DNA of 64,000 nucleotides from Bacillus sp. MM2020_4. GTDB lineage: Bacteria; Bacillota; Bacilli; Bacillales; Cytobacillaceae. This document shows positions 49,522 through 58,686 of the stretch, one piece after another. The notes under the pieces are model-generated. The model was not told where the DNA came from. It did not search any database and saw only the letters and a list, made by a program, of their open reading frames with translations. Made by a program: the position numbers and the translations under genes. Each line of letters starts with the position of its first letter. The first letter of the stretch is position 1. The stretch is taken from the NCBI RefSeq assembly GCF_011250555.1, contig NZ_JAANMZ010000020.1, positions 1-64,000 on the forward strand, written 5' to 3'.

Positions 49522-50193
49522 CTATTCTACATTCAACATATAGCCGACGCCGCGGACCGTTTTTATATCGGTATGATACCCAAAGGGTTCTAATTTTTTC
49601 CGAAGATGATGCACAAACACTTCTACAATCGCAACGGTGGTATCAGAGTCAAACCCCCATACACGATCATAAATTTGCTCTTTCGTTAAAATAGCTCCTT
49701 TATTTTGGATCAAATATTCCAGGAGCACATATTGCTTGGCAGTCAGTTTTATCGACTCGCCATCAACTAAAATATCTCGTTCCTTACCCATTAGCTCAAT
49801 TCCCCGATATTGAATCGTTTGATTTGTGGTTAAACTGCCACTTCTTCTTAACAATGCCCGAATTCTTGCCTTTAACTCTGCTGCCTGAAACGGCTTAACT
49901 AAGTAATCATCGCCCCCACTGTCTAACCCCTTCACGCGATCCTCTAAAGAATCTCTAGCGGTAAGGAATAAAACAGGTATCTTTAATCCTTCTTTTCGGA
50001 TCGTTTGCAAGACCTCAAAGCCATCAATTTCCGGAATCATCACATCCAAAAGAATGGCATCATGAATATTTTGCATCGCTAGAAATAATGCATCTTCCCC
50101 GTTTGAGGCTTGATCGACCTCAAATTCATCTGATAAAAGCTGGACAATGGACTCAAGTAAGGGAAGATTGTCTTCAACTACTAATAAACGCAT
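49522..50193 (-). CDS. OmpR-family response regulator (223 aa)
   Basis: Receiver domain with acidic pocket E7-D8, phosphoacceptor Asp50 in LLDVMIPE, T78 in LTARD and Lys in LVKPF; C-terminal winged helix with VEVFVHHLRKKL and RGVGYML. Paired with the kinase that follows. OmpR-type regulators bind direct repeats one helical turn apart; two such boxes (48222-48240 and 53183-53201) flank the cluster. AAAGGAGAGG precedes the ATG. Confidence 0.94.
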   Translation of the reverse strand: MRLLVVEDNLPLLESIVQLLSDEFEVDQASNGEDALFLAMQNIHDAILLDVMIPEIDGFEVLQTIRKEGLKIPVLFLTARDSLEDRVKGLDSGGDDYLVKPFQAAELKARIRALLRRSGSLTTNQTIQYRGIELMGKERDILVDGESIKLTAKQYVLLEYLIQNKGAILTKEQIYDRVWGFDSDTTVAIVEVFVHHLRKKLEPFGYHTDIKTVRGVGYMLNVE

Positions 50194-50235
50194 TTCTACC
50201 TCTCCTTTATAAAAGGGAATTCACATCATTATATC

Positions 50236-50268
50236 GGAAATAAAGCGGACGCAATAGTAGCGATCCGC
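50236..50268 (-). terminator. Terminator of the adaptor-ABC operon
   Basis: GCGGATCGC/GCGTCCGC imperfect stem followed by TTTATTT on the minus strand, 12 bases after the permease stop. It may be leaky, letting transcription reach the two-component genes. Confidence 0.55.
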
Positions 50269-50280
50269 CTTATACCTGCT

Positions 50281-51447
50281 CTATTCATATCTTAGAGCTT
50301 GAATTGGATTTAGTTTTGAAGCTTTATTTGCAGGAAATACCCCAAATACAACTCCGACAACTAGCGAGAATAAAAAGGACAATAAAAGGACGGAAGAAGA
50401 AAATGAAACGCTCAACCTTAATAGTGTTGATAATATTTTCCCTAAGCCAACCCCCGCTATTATGCCAATGATTCCTCCGACACCACTTAACACAACCGCT
50501 TCAATCAAAAATTGAAGAAGGACATCCCGTCTTTTCGCGCCAATTGCTTTTCTAATTCCAATTTCCTTTGTCCGTTCCGAAACAGAAACGAGCATGATAT
50601 TCATGATGCCGATCCCGCCAACAAGCAAGGAAATGCTGGCAATACCTCCCAACATCATCGTCATGGTATCCGAAACAGAACTCATCGTGTCCATGATATC
50701 TTGCTGGTTTGTCACACTATAGGAATCACTCTTATTTGGATAAAGTGAAGCCATTGTCATTTTAATCTCATTCATCACAAAATCCATTTGATCCTCGCTT
50801 TTCCCCTGTAAATAGACCTGATTGATTGTCGAACTTTTTACTAAGCGCTGACCTGAGCTAAGTGGTACAATGACAACATTGTCCCCGCTCTGTCCCATTG
50901 AACTACCTTTAGAAACCAGCACCCCTACAACCTTAAACGATGTTCCTTCTATTTGGAGATATTGCCCCACGGGGTTTTCAGTTCCAAAAAATGTAGAAGC
51001 AGTATCCGCACCAAGAACGACAATCTTTTGCCGGTACTCCATATCAAGATCGGTAATAAAACGGCCCGCACTTACCGATGTATCTCGAACAGTCGAGTAG
51101 TCAGCATTCGTCCCAGTCAAGGTAACTTGTGAGGTTGTCCGATCTTTTTTCACATTCACACGTCCTGAGACGACCGGTGACACCGCTTTGACGCCGTCTA
51201 ATTTACTCAACGCACTAATTTTATCCTCTGTTAGGGCTACATCCGTTCCAAACGTATTGATTGTTAGTAGATTCGTTCCTAGCTGATTGATTTGACTAGT
51301 TACATTTCGTGCCGATCCCTGGGCTATCGAAACGAGAATGATAACCGAAGAAACCCCGATAATCATCCCGAGCATTGTTAGAGCAGATCTGAGTTTGTTC
51401 CCCTTTATACTACGCAGAGCCATTTTAATAGATTGCACGACTCCCAA
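50281..51447 (-). CDS. MacB/YknZ-type ABC permease (about 388 aa)
   Basis: FtsX-like permease of a tripartite-style exporter. N-terminal helix in [19 protein letters not shown], an outside MacB-type domain (about 60-265) and three C-terminal helices with [28 protein letters not shown], a strongly conserved family block. TTG at 51447 has GGAGGTGA five bases upstream and overlaps the ATPase gene by 23 bases; an ATG at 51480 lacks a site. Similar to B. subtilis YknZ, which helps resist the SdpC toxin; substrate here unknown. Confidence 0.9.
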   Translation of the reverse strand: MGVVQSIKMALRSIKGNKLRSALTMLGMIIGVSSVIILVSIAQGSARNVTSQINQLGTNLLTINTFGTDVALTEDKISALSKLDGVKAVSPVVSGRVNVKKDRTTSQVTLTGTNADYSTVRDTSVSAGRFITDLDMEYRQKIVVLGADTASTFFGTENPVGQYLQIEGTSFKVVGVLVSKGSSMGQSGDNVVIVPLSSGQRLVKSSTINQVYLQGKSEDQMDFVMNEIKMTMASLYPNKSDSYSVTNQQDIMDTMSSVSDTMTMMLGGIASISLLVGGIGIMNIMLVSVSERTKEIGIRKAIGAKRRDVLLQFLIEAVVLSGVGGIIGIIAGVGLGKILSTLLRLSVSFSSSVLLLSFLFSLVVGVVFGVFPANKASKLNPIQALRYE

Positions 51448-52135
51448 TGTGTTCACCTCCACTCTCCTGCAATTGCCCATCTTGAATGCTTACCATTCGA
51501 TTCGCTTGTTTGGCAATTGCTAAATCATGAGTAATTAAAATAATCGTATGGCCCAATTCATTCAATTCTTTCATGACTTTTAAAATTTCCTTACTTGTTT
51601 TGCTATCGAGTGCACCGGTGGGTTCATCTGCAAGGAGAATAGCCGGATTGCTAACAAGGGCCCTTGCTATGGCTACCCTTTGTTGCTGACCGCCTGAAAG
51701 CTGGGTTGGTAAATGACCCGCCCGCTCTTGCAACCCAACTTTGGTTAAGCCGCCCAAGGCCCGTTCGCGTCGTTCCTTTGCTGGTACACCGGAGTACAGC
51801 AACGGTAATTCCACATTTTCAAGCGCAGTTAATTTCGTTAACAGATTAAAGTTTTGAAAAACAAAGCCGATTTTCTGATTACGAATAATGGCTAATTGGT
51901 TATCATTCATTTTCCCAATATCCTTACCATCGAGGAGATATTTACCTGATTGTGGCCTATCAAGGCAGCCAATCATATTCATGAGCGTCGATTTTCCCGA
52001 TCCAGATGGGCCAATAATGGCTAAAAACTCACCTTTTTCTATCTCAATTGATACATCATGTAAGGCATGTACCGTTTCACCACCAGGCATATAGGTTTTC
52101 ATGAGATTACTTATTTGAATGATTGGTCTACCCAT
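51425..52135 (-). CDS. MacB/LolD-type ABC ATPase, YknY-like (236 aa)
   Basis: ATPase of the exporter. Walker [12 protein letters not shown]-loop FVFQNFNLL, signature [15 protein letters not shown], Walker [13 protein letters not shown] and H-loop ITHD are intact. The start shares one base with the adaptor stop (TAATG), typical of tight coupling. [11 protein letters not shown] marks the mechanotransmission-type family that works with FtsX-like permeases. Confidence 0.94.
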   Translation of the reverse strand: MGRPIIQISNLMKTYMPGGETVHALHDVSIEIEKGEFLAIIGPSGSGKSTLMNMIGCLDRPQSGKYLLDGKDIGKMNDNQLAIIRNQKIGFVFQNFNLLTKLTALENVELPLLYSGVPAKERRERALGGLTKVGLQERAGHLPTQLSGGQQQRVAIARALVSNPAILLADEPTGALDSKTSKEILKVMKELNELGHTIILITHDLAIAKQANRMVSIQDGQLQESGGEHIGSRAIY

Positions 52136-53109
52136 TAGTTTCCACTCCTTCCACTCACTTGTCCGGGTCCACCTCCATTACGGTTCATTCCGCCCATGTT
52201 TCCCATACCTCCCATACCGCCGCCAAAACCGCCTTGCATCATTCTGCGGGAATTATTGGTGGAGTTCCCTGAAGCCAATTGAGGTAATTGAATCGTATCT
52301 CCTGCTGAAATACCTTCAGTAATTTCAACGTAATCTTCATTTGCTAGGCCTGTCTTCACAACTTTTTGCTCACTTCCAATGGTCTGGTTATCAGATCCGG
52401 ATGAAACTGCAAGAACATATTTTTCACCATTGGCAGTGTGAATTGCATCTAGAGGAACATAAAGAGCATCCTCTTTACTTGCTGTTAGAATACTTGCTTC
52501 GACACTCATTCCGACTTTGAGGCTTTCAGCGTTATCAATATGAATGGTGACATCAAATGTCGATACCCCATTAGTGGATATACCTTCATCAGCAACCGCC
52601 GATACTTTTCCCGTATATGTGTGATCCGGAGAAGCATTTACCTTTACATTAACAACTTGACCTTCTTTAATTTTACTAATATCAAGCTCATCAATTTGAA
52701 CCAATGTTTGTAAGTCTTGATAGTTTGTCACATGCGCAACAACTTGTCCGGAAGTAACACGCTCGCCAGCAGCTACGGAAATAGTAGTAATTCTCCCGGT
52801 AGCAGGTGCTGTAATTGGATCACTGCCATCTGTAAAGGTAATCAGTTCGTCCCCTTCCTTTACTTCCTCGCCCGTTGCCACTAACACTTCATCAATTTCC
52901 TCATTATTGCTAATTGATTTAATATCTGCACTTATGACCGGTTGAACTGTTCCTGATCCGCTAATATTAACTTCCAACTTCCCTTTTTGAACAACTGCCG
53001 TTCTCCCTTGAGACGTAGTGGTTTGGGCATTTGTTTTTGAGGAATACCATTGATAGCCGACAAAACCAACTACCAGAACCCCTACTCCTATTAAAATCCA
53101 TTTTTTCAT
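52135..53109 (-). CDS. Membrane-fusion adaptor protein, MacA/YknX type (324 aa)
   Basis: First gene of the efflux operon. One N-terminal membrane anchor (4-21), then the barrel-sandwich (lipoyl-like) halves [12 protein letters not shown] and [20 protein letters not shown], and the beta-barrel domain. The helical hairpin is very short or missing, as expected for a Gram-positive adaptor that needs no outer-membrane partner. The last 35 residues are a Gly/Met/Asn-rich tail ([16 protein letters not shown]), which may bind a metal such as copper. Promoter carries the direct-repeat box. ATG at 53109. Confidence 0.88.
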   Translation of the reverse strand: MKKWILIGVGVLVVGFVGYQWYSSKTNAQTTTSQGRTAVVQKGKLEVNISGSGTVQPVISADIKSISNNEEIDEVLVATGEEVKEGDELITFTDGSDPITAPATGRITTISVAAGERVTSGQVVAHVTNYQDLQTLVQIDELDISKIKEGQVVNVKVNASPDHTYTGKVSAVADEGISTNGVSTFDVTIHIDNAESLKVGMSVEASILTASKEDALYVPLDAIHTANGEKYVLAVSSGSDNQTIGSEQKVVKTGLANEDYVEITEGISAGDTIQLPQLASGNSTNNSRRMMQGGFGGGMGGMGNMGGMNRNGGGPGQVSGRSGN

Positions 53110-53158
53110 CTATGCTTACTCCTTTTCTAATCCTGGTCATCATGCCAGAATGTGTTTT

Positions 53159-53201
53159 AGAATAAGCCCATTATTCAGTTTGTTCCTTAACTTTTCCTTA
53201 A
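53159..53201 (-). promoter_or_regulatory. Adaptor-operon promoter with response-regulator box
   Basis: Minus strand: TTAAGG-N5-TTAAGGAA (53183-53201), 18 bases, then TATTCT (53159-53164) as -10. The left part lies in a 23-bp perfect palindrome AACTTTTCCTT-A-AAGGAAAAGTT (53189-53211). Confidence 0.6.
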
Positions 53202-53331
53202 AGGAAAAGTTGGGATGTTATAGTAGTCTAACGCTTTAGTATGGTGAAATAATTAATAATTGAAAAAATTCTTTCTTTTGTATAATATTCTGTTATATAA
53301 TAAGAAACATAAAGAATAAAGGGGGAAATTT

Positions 53332-54795
53332 ATGGAAAATTTTGTTAATTGGTTAAGTGGGGTTATTTGGAGTCCAGCGCTTATTTATTTATGCTTAGGA
53401 GTAGGATTATTTTATTCACTTGCAACCAGATTTCTTCAAGTTAGGCACATGAAAGACATTATTCCTTTAATGTTTAAAGGTGGGAAGTCAGAGGCTGGTA
53501 TTTCATCATTTCAAGCATTAACCCTTGCATTATCGGGACGAGTTGGAACTGGTAATATCGCCGGTGTTGCAACAGCTATTGCTTTCGGAGGACCGGGTGC
53601 CGTTTTCTGGATGTGGGCAATTGCCTTTCTAGGTGCGGGATCAGCATTCGTTGAGGCAGCTTTAGGACAAGTGTACAAAGTAAAACAAGATGGCCAATTT
53701 CGAGGGGGCCCTGCCTATTACATAGAAAAAGGCTTGAAAATGAAATGGTACGCGGTTTTATTCGCGATTGTTACTGTTATTGCAACAGGTGTTCTACTAC
53801 CTGGTGTACAAGCAAATAGTATTGCATTAAGTGTTGAAAACGCTTTCGGTATTACACCAGTAATCACTGGAGGAGTTTTGGTTATCGCCCTGGCGATTAT
53901 CATCTTCGGTGGAGTTAAACGGATTGCTCGCGTGGCTGAATTTGTCGTTCCATTCATGGCACTAGGCTATATCATTGTCGCACTTCTTATTACAATCTTA
54001 AACATTTCTGAACTTCCAGGCGTATTAAAACTAATTTTCTCAAGTGCATTTGGCGCGGACGCTGCTTTTGGCGGTATCCTAGGTGCAGCTATTTCTTGGG
54101 GCGTTAAGCGTGGAATTTATTCTAACGAAGCTGGACAAGGTACGGCTCCACATGCTGCAGCAGCGGCTGAGGTATCACACCCTGCTAAACAAGGGATCGT
54201 TCAGGCATTTTCAGTCTATATTGATACCTTATTCGTGTGTTCTGCTACAGCGTTTATGATTCTGATTACTGGCATGTACAATGTAGTTCCTGAAGGCGGA
54301 AAAGCAATTGTCACAAAACTTGCTGATGTGGAACCAGGTCCTGGCTATACACAGGCTGCGGTTGAATCTGTTCTTCCAGGTTTTGGTGCTCCATTTGTTG
54401 CAATTGCCCTATTATTCTTCGCTTTCACCACCATCATGGCTTATTACTATATGGCAGAAACAAACCTTGCCTATATTAATAAAAAAGTAAAACGTGTTTG
54501 GACAGAATATATTCTTAAGGTAGCAATCTTAGGAATGGTATTCTACGGCTGTGTGAAAACAGCAGGTCTCGCCTGGACGTTAGGTGACATTGGTGTCGGA
54601 AGTATGGCATGGTTAAATATTATCGCGATTCTTCTTTTGACCAAACCAGCGTTGAGGGTTCTTAAAGACTATGAAGCACAGCTTAAAGATGGAAAGGATC
54701 CTGTTTTTGATCCTGTAAAACTAGGGATTAAAGATGCAGACTTCTGGGAGCATGAATATGTGCCACCAGTTGAAAAAGAAGAAAAAACAGGCTGA
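53332..54795 (+). CDS. AGCS-family Na+:alanine/glycine symporter (487 aa)
   Basis: Sodium-coupled amino acid importer of the AlsT/DagA/GlnT type with about ten helices. Family blocks: SGRVGTGNIAGVATAI (near 68-83), FRGGPAYYIEKGL, and AISWGVKRGIYSNEAGQGTAPHAAAAA, which forms the substrate and sodium site. AAAGGGGGA precedes the ATG. Own terminator. Substrate could be alanine, glycine or glutamine. Confidence 0.94.
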   Translation: MENFVNWLSGVIWSPALIYLCLGVGLFYSLATRFLQVRHMKDIIPLMFKGGKSEAGISSFQALTLALSGRVGTGNIAGVATAIAFGGPGAVFWMWAIAFLGAGSAFVEAALGQVYKVKQDGQFRGGPAYYIEKGLKMKWYAVLFAIVTVIATGVLLPGVQANSIALSVENAFGITPVITGGVLVIALAIIIFGGVKRIARVAEFVVPFMALGYIIVALLITILNISELPGVLKLIFSSAFGADAAFGGILGAAISWGVKRGIYSNEAGQGTAPHAAAAAEVSHPAKQGIVQAFSVYIDTLFVCSATAFMILITGMYNVVPEGGKAIVTKLADVEPGPGYTQAAVESVLPGFGAPFVAIALLFFAFTTIMAYYYMAETNLAYINKKVKRVWTEYILKVAILGMVFYGCVKTAGLAWTLGDIGVGSMAWLNIIAILLLTKPALRVLKDYEAQLKDGKDPVFDPVKLGIKDADFWEHEYVPPVEKEEKTG

Positions 54796-54813
54796 TGCTT
54801 GTCCTACTTGTTT

Positions 54814-54846
54814 AAGGGACTAACGTTTTACGGTTAGTCCCTTATT
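54814..54846 (+). terminator. AGCS symporter terminator
   Basis: AAGGGACTAAC/GTTAGTCCCTT perfect 11-bp stem followed by ATTTCG, a short T-run. Confidence 0.75.
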
Positions 54847-54988
54847 TCGTTTCAAAAGTGAAACTTTTTGTCCCCTATCTCGTACAATTAAAGAGCAGTA
54901 AATTATTTTCTTAATCTTGAAGTTTTTCCCTTTTCAAAAATTGCATTATAATCTACATAAAAACAGATATGGATAAGGAGTGACAAGT

Positions 54989-56449
54989 GTGGGTGTTACA
55001 CTTAGTAAAGGACAAAAGGTTGACTTAACGAAATCACATCCCGGCTTGCAAAATGTTGTTGTCGGTTTGGGCTGGAATGGCAGCAATCTCAGTTCCAACT
55101 TTGATTTGGATGCCTCAGCATTTTTATTAGGCGAATCTGGAAAAGTAAACAGTGACCAGGACTTTGTTTTTTATAACAATCCTAACGGGGGAAATGGTTC
55201 AATCATTTATAGCGGTGACAGCAGAATTGGTTCGGGTGTCAATGATGATGAACAGATCAGAATTGATTTGAAGAAAGTACCCGCTCATATTCACCGAATT
55301 GCATTTACGATTACGATTCACGATGCACAGGTCAAACAGCAAAATTTCGGACAAATAACAGAATCTTATGTTCGTATTTTTAATGAGCTGACGAATGAAG
55401 AATTATTGCGGTTTAACTTAGGCAGGAACCTTACGGTGGAAACAGCAATTATTGCAGCTGAAGTATACCGTCATAATGGCGAATGGAAATTCAATGCAAT
55501 CGCAAGTGGTTTTCAAGGTGGATTAGCCGCCTTGTGCCGCAACTTTGGGATAACAGTGGATGATCCACCTGCAAATACATCAGCAGCAACTCAACAGCCA
55601 AATTATCAACAAAATCAAATTCCTACTAACTCTTTTCAACCAAATAATTCATTTCAGCAAAGTCATGTGAACCAATATGACCCTTATCAGCAAAACCAAA
55701 CTAGCTATCCATATCAACAGAACCAGCCAGGTAATAGCTCCCACCAGCAGCCGGCCTATGGGTATCCATCACAGACGGCATACCCATCGACTTCTAACTC
55801 CCGTCAAACTTATGGCGGTGACGATATAATGTGCCCGCGCTGCCATTCAACAAATGTTCGAACCGGGAAAAAGGGATTTGGTCTTGGTAAGGCAGCTATA
55901 GGCGGGTTAATCCTAGGACCGGTCGGTTTACTTGGGGGGTTTATTGGCCAGAATCAATTAAAGTTCAGCTGTAATAGCTGTGGTAATAATTGGTCTCCTT
56001 CGCAAACAGATTATGCCGAATGGGCAAACAATCAAAAGCGAAAAGCACAGGATGTATTCAATCGTTATAAAAGCCAGGACGTACTAGATGCCGTTGTTGC
56101 TGCCTGTGCTTTAGTCGCCATGGCCGACGGTTATCTAGACGCGGCAGAACGGCAGAAAATGCTCGAATTTGTTCATCAAAGTGAAGAATTACGCGTATTC
56201 GATACAAATAAGGTCATTCAGAAATTCAATTTATTCATTACAAAAATGGAAAATGACCGCATGTTGGGTCGCGCCGAAGCATTTCGTGCCCTTGGGAAGA
56301 TAAGAACTAAGCCCGAAATAGCGCGATTAGTTGCCCGCTATTGCATTGCAATTGGCTATGCAGATGGTAACTTCGACCCCAATGAACAACAGATGGTTGC
56401 AGATATCTGCAGGGAGCTTGGCCTAAACCCAGCTGAATTTCTTTCGTAA
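54989..56449 (+). CDS. TerD-zinc ribbon-TerB fusion protein (486 aa)
   Basis: Multi-domain stress protein. TerD domain (1-190) with Ca2+-binding pattern FDLDASAFLL and DDEQIRIDL; a Gln/Asn/Pro/Tyr-rich linker (195-275); a zinc ribbon with CPRC (282-285) and CNSC (328-331) whose knuckles are split by a Gly-rich hydrophobic hairpin; and a TerB domain (about 355-486) with two metal-type DGxxDxxE repeats (ADGYLDAAE, ADGNFDPNE). TerD/TerB proteins belong to the ter stress system for tellurite, phage and oxidative stress. GTG at 54989 follows AAGGAG by eight bases. No other ter gene is adjacent. Confidence 0.9.
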   Translation: MGVTLSKGQKVDLTKSHPGLQNVVVGLGWNGSNLSSNFDLDASAFLLGESGKVNSDQDFVFYNNPNGGNGSIIYSGDSRIGSGVNDDEQIRIDLKKVPAHIHRIAFTITIHDAQVKQQNFGQITESYVRIFNELTNEELLRFNLGRNLTVETAIIAAEVYRHNGEWKFNAIASGFQGGLAALCRNFGITVDDPPANTSAATQQPNYQQNQIPTNSFQPNNSFQQSHVNQYDPYQQNQTSYPYQQNQPGNSSHQQPAYGYPSQTAYPSTSNSRQTYGGDDIMCPRCHSTNVRTGKKGFGLGKAAIGGLILGPVGLLGGFIGQNQLKFSCNSCGNNWSPSQTDYAEWANNQKRKAQDVFNRYKSQDVLDAVVAACALVAMADGYLDAAERQKMLEFVHQSEELRVFDTNKVIQKFNLFITKMENDRMLGRAEAFRALGKIRTKPEIARLVARYCIAIGYADGNFDPNEQQMVADICRELGLNPAEFLS

Positions 56450-56455
56450 TGAAAT

Positions 56456-56489
56456 AAGCCCTATTTCCAGCTAGGAAATGGGGCTTTTA
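56456..56489 (+). terminator. Terminator of the TerD-TerB gene
   Basis: AAGCCCTATTTCC/GGAAATGGGGCTT stem with a 5-base loop followed by TTTTAC. Confidence 0.8.
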
Positions 56490-56506
56490 CTATTTTGGGA
56501 TAGGAT

Positions 56507-56570
56507 AGATTTCGACATTGAGAAACGTCCAGCTCCAGTCGCCATTAGCTAGTGTACTTCGCTCTTCTTA
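56507..56570. repeat. Dispersed intergenic repeat, copy C (left half)
   Basis: TTTCGACATTGAGAAACGTCC then AGCTCCAGT-GCC-TAG and GCTAGTGTACTTCGCTC match copy B; the right half is missing and the end is CTTCTTA. Its terminal TTA is the TAA stop of selB on the other strand. Confidence 0.68.
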
Positions 56571-58448
56571 TTGCCAAACACGTTTATTTTCTACCCTCTT
56601 TGTAAGACCCTGAGCATCTAATCTTTCTAAAAATGGAATCATGTATTTTCTTGAAAGGCCAAGAATTTCCTTTGCATCACCGACTTCAAATTCAGTACCT
56701 GTTCGACTCCGAAGTTTATCAACTGCTTCCCTGAAAACGTCCCCAAAATAGGCAAATTGCTCATCTAGCTGAACGATTAATGCCTGGTCTTCAAGGAATC
56801 TCTTTAAGTCAAACTCCAAGTTATTTGGAATCCCTGCAGAAGAAAAATAATCCTTAAGATACCGGACCATAAGCCCATCCTTTTTTAATTCCATTAGCAA
56901 GTTGTCGGTCCGCTTTTCCCAGCTTTTCGGGACATGGGGAACAAAGGATTTTAGGGATACGAATTGTTCTTTCCGCTTAAAAATTCGATTTATGATCCCG
57001 TTTTCTACGACAAAATCAAGCAAGGATTTAGGGAACTTTTTTTGTAAAATATGTAATAGCTCTGCCTTGTTTACTCCTGTTTTCATTGAATAAGCCAGAT
57101 GGAATTCCTGTAATCTATCAAATACATCTTCTTCGATGGAATTGATTATTGATTGAAGTGTATACTCTTTTCCATTAAATAAAACAAATTCGGCATCTGT
57201 CAATTGCTCCTTTAATACTTCCTCATCAAGTGCTGTCCGTTTGATTAACTCATGTATCGGGAGGCTTTTCCCTTCCACTAATGCTGCCGTTATTCGTTCC
57301 TTTGGTGTACCAACCTTTTTCTTCTCAAGCTCTTCAACAGTCTGATTTCCGAAGCGATACTTATTTCCACGTGGGTCAATAACCCAGCCGCCGCCAATTG
57401 TTTCTTGAGGGCTTGGTCTCCGTAAAATGAAGCGATCGCCGCGTTTCGTCAGTATTTCCTCCTCGAGTCGCAACTGACAAAGAATCTCGCCATTTTCTTC
57501 TTTAATTTCATTACGGTCAAAGAATACAATCCGTCCCATTACCTCCGCCGTGCCAATATGAAGCTTAATTGGCATCCGTTGCTTGACCAGATGTTCAAGA
57601 TCCTCAACTACCCGAATCGCCACATCTACTGTTTTCGTCACAATAAAATGTTCGGACGAAACAAGGACATCTCCCCGTTCTAAATCTTCCCTTGATACAT
57701 TTGAAAGATTAATTGCGGTCCTCTGTCCTGCAAACGCCTTTTGGGCTTGCTTATGGTGTACTTGTATCTGCCTGGCTCTTACCTCCAGCCCGGTCGGCAT
57801 TATTTTCAATGTTTGTCCTTCTTCAACGGTCCCTTCATAAACCGTTCCACGCACGACAGTGCCTTGACCTTTAACCGTGAACACTTGATCAATCGGCAGG
57901 CGGAAAGCCCCTTTTGCGTCACGCATTTCTTGTTCCATTAAGGATTTGATAATTAGGTCTTTTATCTCACTAATTCCTTTTTTTGATAGGCTGTCAACGA
58001 GCACAAATGGAGCGTCCTCAAAAACAGTAGCGGTTAGCTCTTCTAAAATATCATCCTTGACCAGTTCAATAAACTCTTCGTCTACTCTGTCAATTTTTGT
58101 GATTGCAATTACACCATTTTTTATCCCTAAAAATTTTAGAATTTCCAGATGTTCCCTTGTCTGTGGCATCACACCTTCATCTGCCGCAACGACCAGCACC
58201 ACCAAATCAATTCCGGCAACTCCGGCAATCATTTGCCTGATAAACCGTTCATGTCCAGGAACATCAATAACAGAAATTTGGATTTCATCGTCTTCATATA
58301 ATGGAGCAAATCCGAGTTCAATCGAAATTTGTCGCTCTTTCTCTTCTTTAAGTCGGTCCGTATCAACATTGGTTAACGCTTTTGTTAAAGACGTTTTTCC
58401 ATGGTCAATATGCCCCGCCATCCCAATGGTAAAATATCGTTTTTCCAA
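56568..58448 (-). CDS. selB: Selenocysteine-specific elongation factor SelB (626 aa)
   Basis: GTPase that delivers Sec-tRNA to UGA codons marked by a SECIS hairpin. G1 GHIDHGKTSL, G3 DVPGHE and G4 TKID are intact; the switch I stretch reads KERQISIELGFA where E. coli-type SelB has RGITIDLG. EF-Tu-like domains 2 and 3 follow, then about 270 residues of winged-helix repeats that bind SECIS RNA. TTG at 58448 has AAGGTGG upstream; GTG at 58457 overlaps that site. selA, selC and selD are not in this window. Stop codon provided by repeat copy C. Confidence 0.93.
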   Translation of the reverse strand: MEKRYFTIGMAGHIDHGKTSLTKALTNVDTDRLKEEKERQISIELGFAPLYEDDEIQISVIDVPGHERFIRQMIAGVAGIDLVVLVVAADEGVMPQTREHLEILKFLGIKNGVIAITKIDRVDEEFIELVKDDILEELTATVFEDAPFVLVDSLSKKGISEIKDLIIKSLMEQEMRDAKGAFRLPIDQVFTVKGQGTVVRGTVYEGTVEEGQTLKIMPTGLEVRARQIQVHHKQAQKAFAGQRTAINLSNVSREDLERGDVLVSSEHFIVTKTVDVAIRVVEDLEHLVKQRMPIKLHIGTAEVMGRIVFFDRNEIKEENGEILCQLRLEEEILTKRGDRFILRRPSPQETIGGGWVIDPRGNKYRFGNQTVEELEKKKVGTPKERITAALVEGKSLPIHELIKRTALDEEVLKEQLTDAEFVLFNGKEYTLQSIINSIEEDVFDRLQEFHLAYSMKTGVNKAELLHILQKKFPKSLLDFVVENGIINRIFKRKEQFVSLKSFVPHVPKSWEKRTDNLLMELKKDGLMVRYLKDYFSSAGIPNNLEFDLKRFLEDQALIVQLDEQFAYFGDVFREAVDKLRSRTGTEFEVGDAKEILGLSRKYMIPFLERLDAQGLTKRVENKRVWQ

Positions 58449-58568
58449 GCTTGCCACCTTCTTAATCGTTCTACCATTCTACTGTAGCCTTTAAAGCCAC
58501 TTTGTTCAAGTGAACATAGTTGAATTCATTTCTGACCACAAAAAATAATAATTTTTTAGGCAAAAACA

Positions 58569-58645
58569 TTCACAAATTTTTCAAAATTTTATATAATGGG
58601 TTTATAAATTTGCATCTACGCAACTTTTGTTCACTAGAGAACAAA
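58569..58645 (+). promoter_or_regulatory. mntH promoter with likely MntR operator
   Basis: TTCACA (58569-58574), 17 bases, TATAAT (58592-58597): strong sigma-A promoter starting near 58604. AATTTGCATCTACGCAACTT (58607-58626) at the start point resembles Bacillus MntR operators. A second palindrome TTTGTTC-N6-GAACAAA follows (58626-58645); a similar TTTGTTC-N4-GAACA is at 58501-58516, nearer selB. Confidence 0.6.
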
Positions 58646-58686
58646 CCTTGCGCCTACGAAAAACACAAAAGAAAGGTTGGTATCTG

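Noticed and set aside
58458-58686. tRNA-Sec next to selB
   Set aside because: No cloverleaf with CCA-like acceptor and TTCGA arm could be found in this gap.
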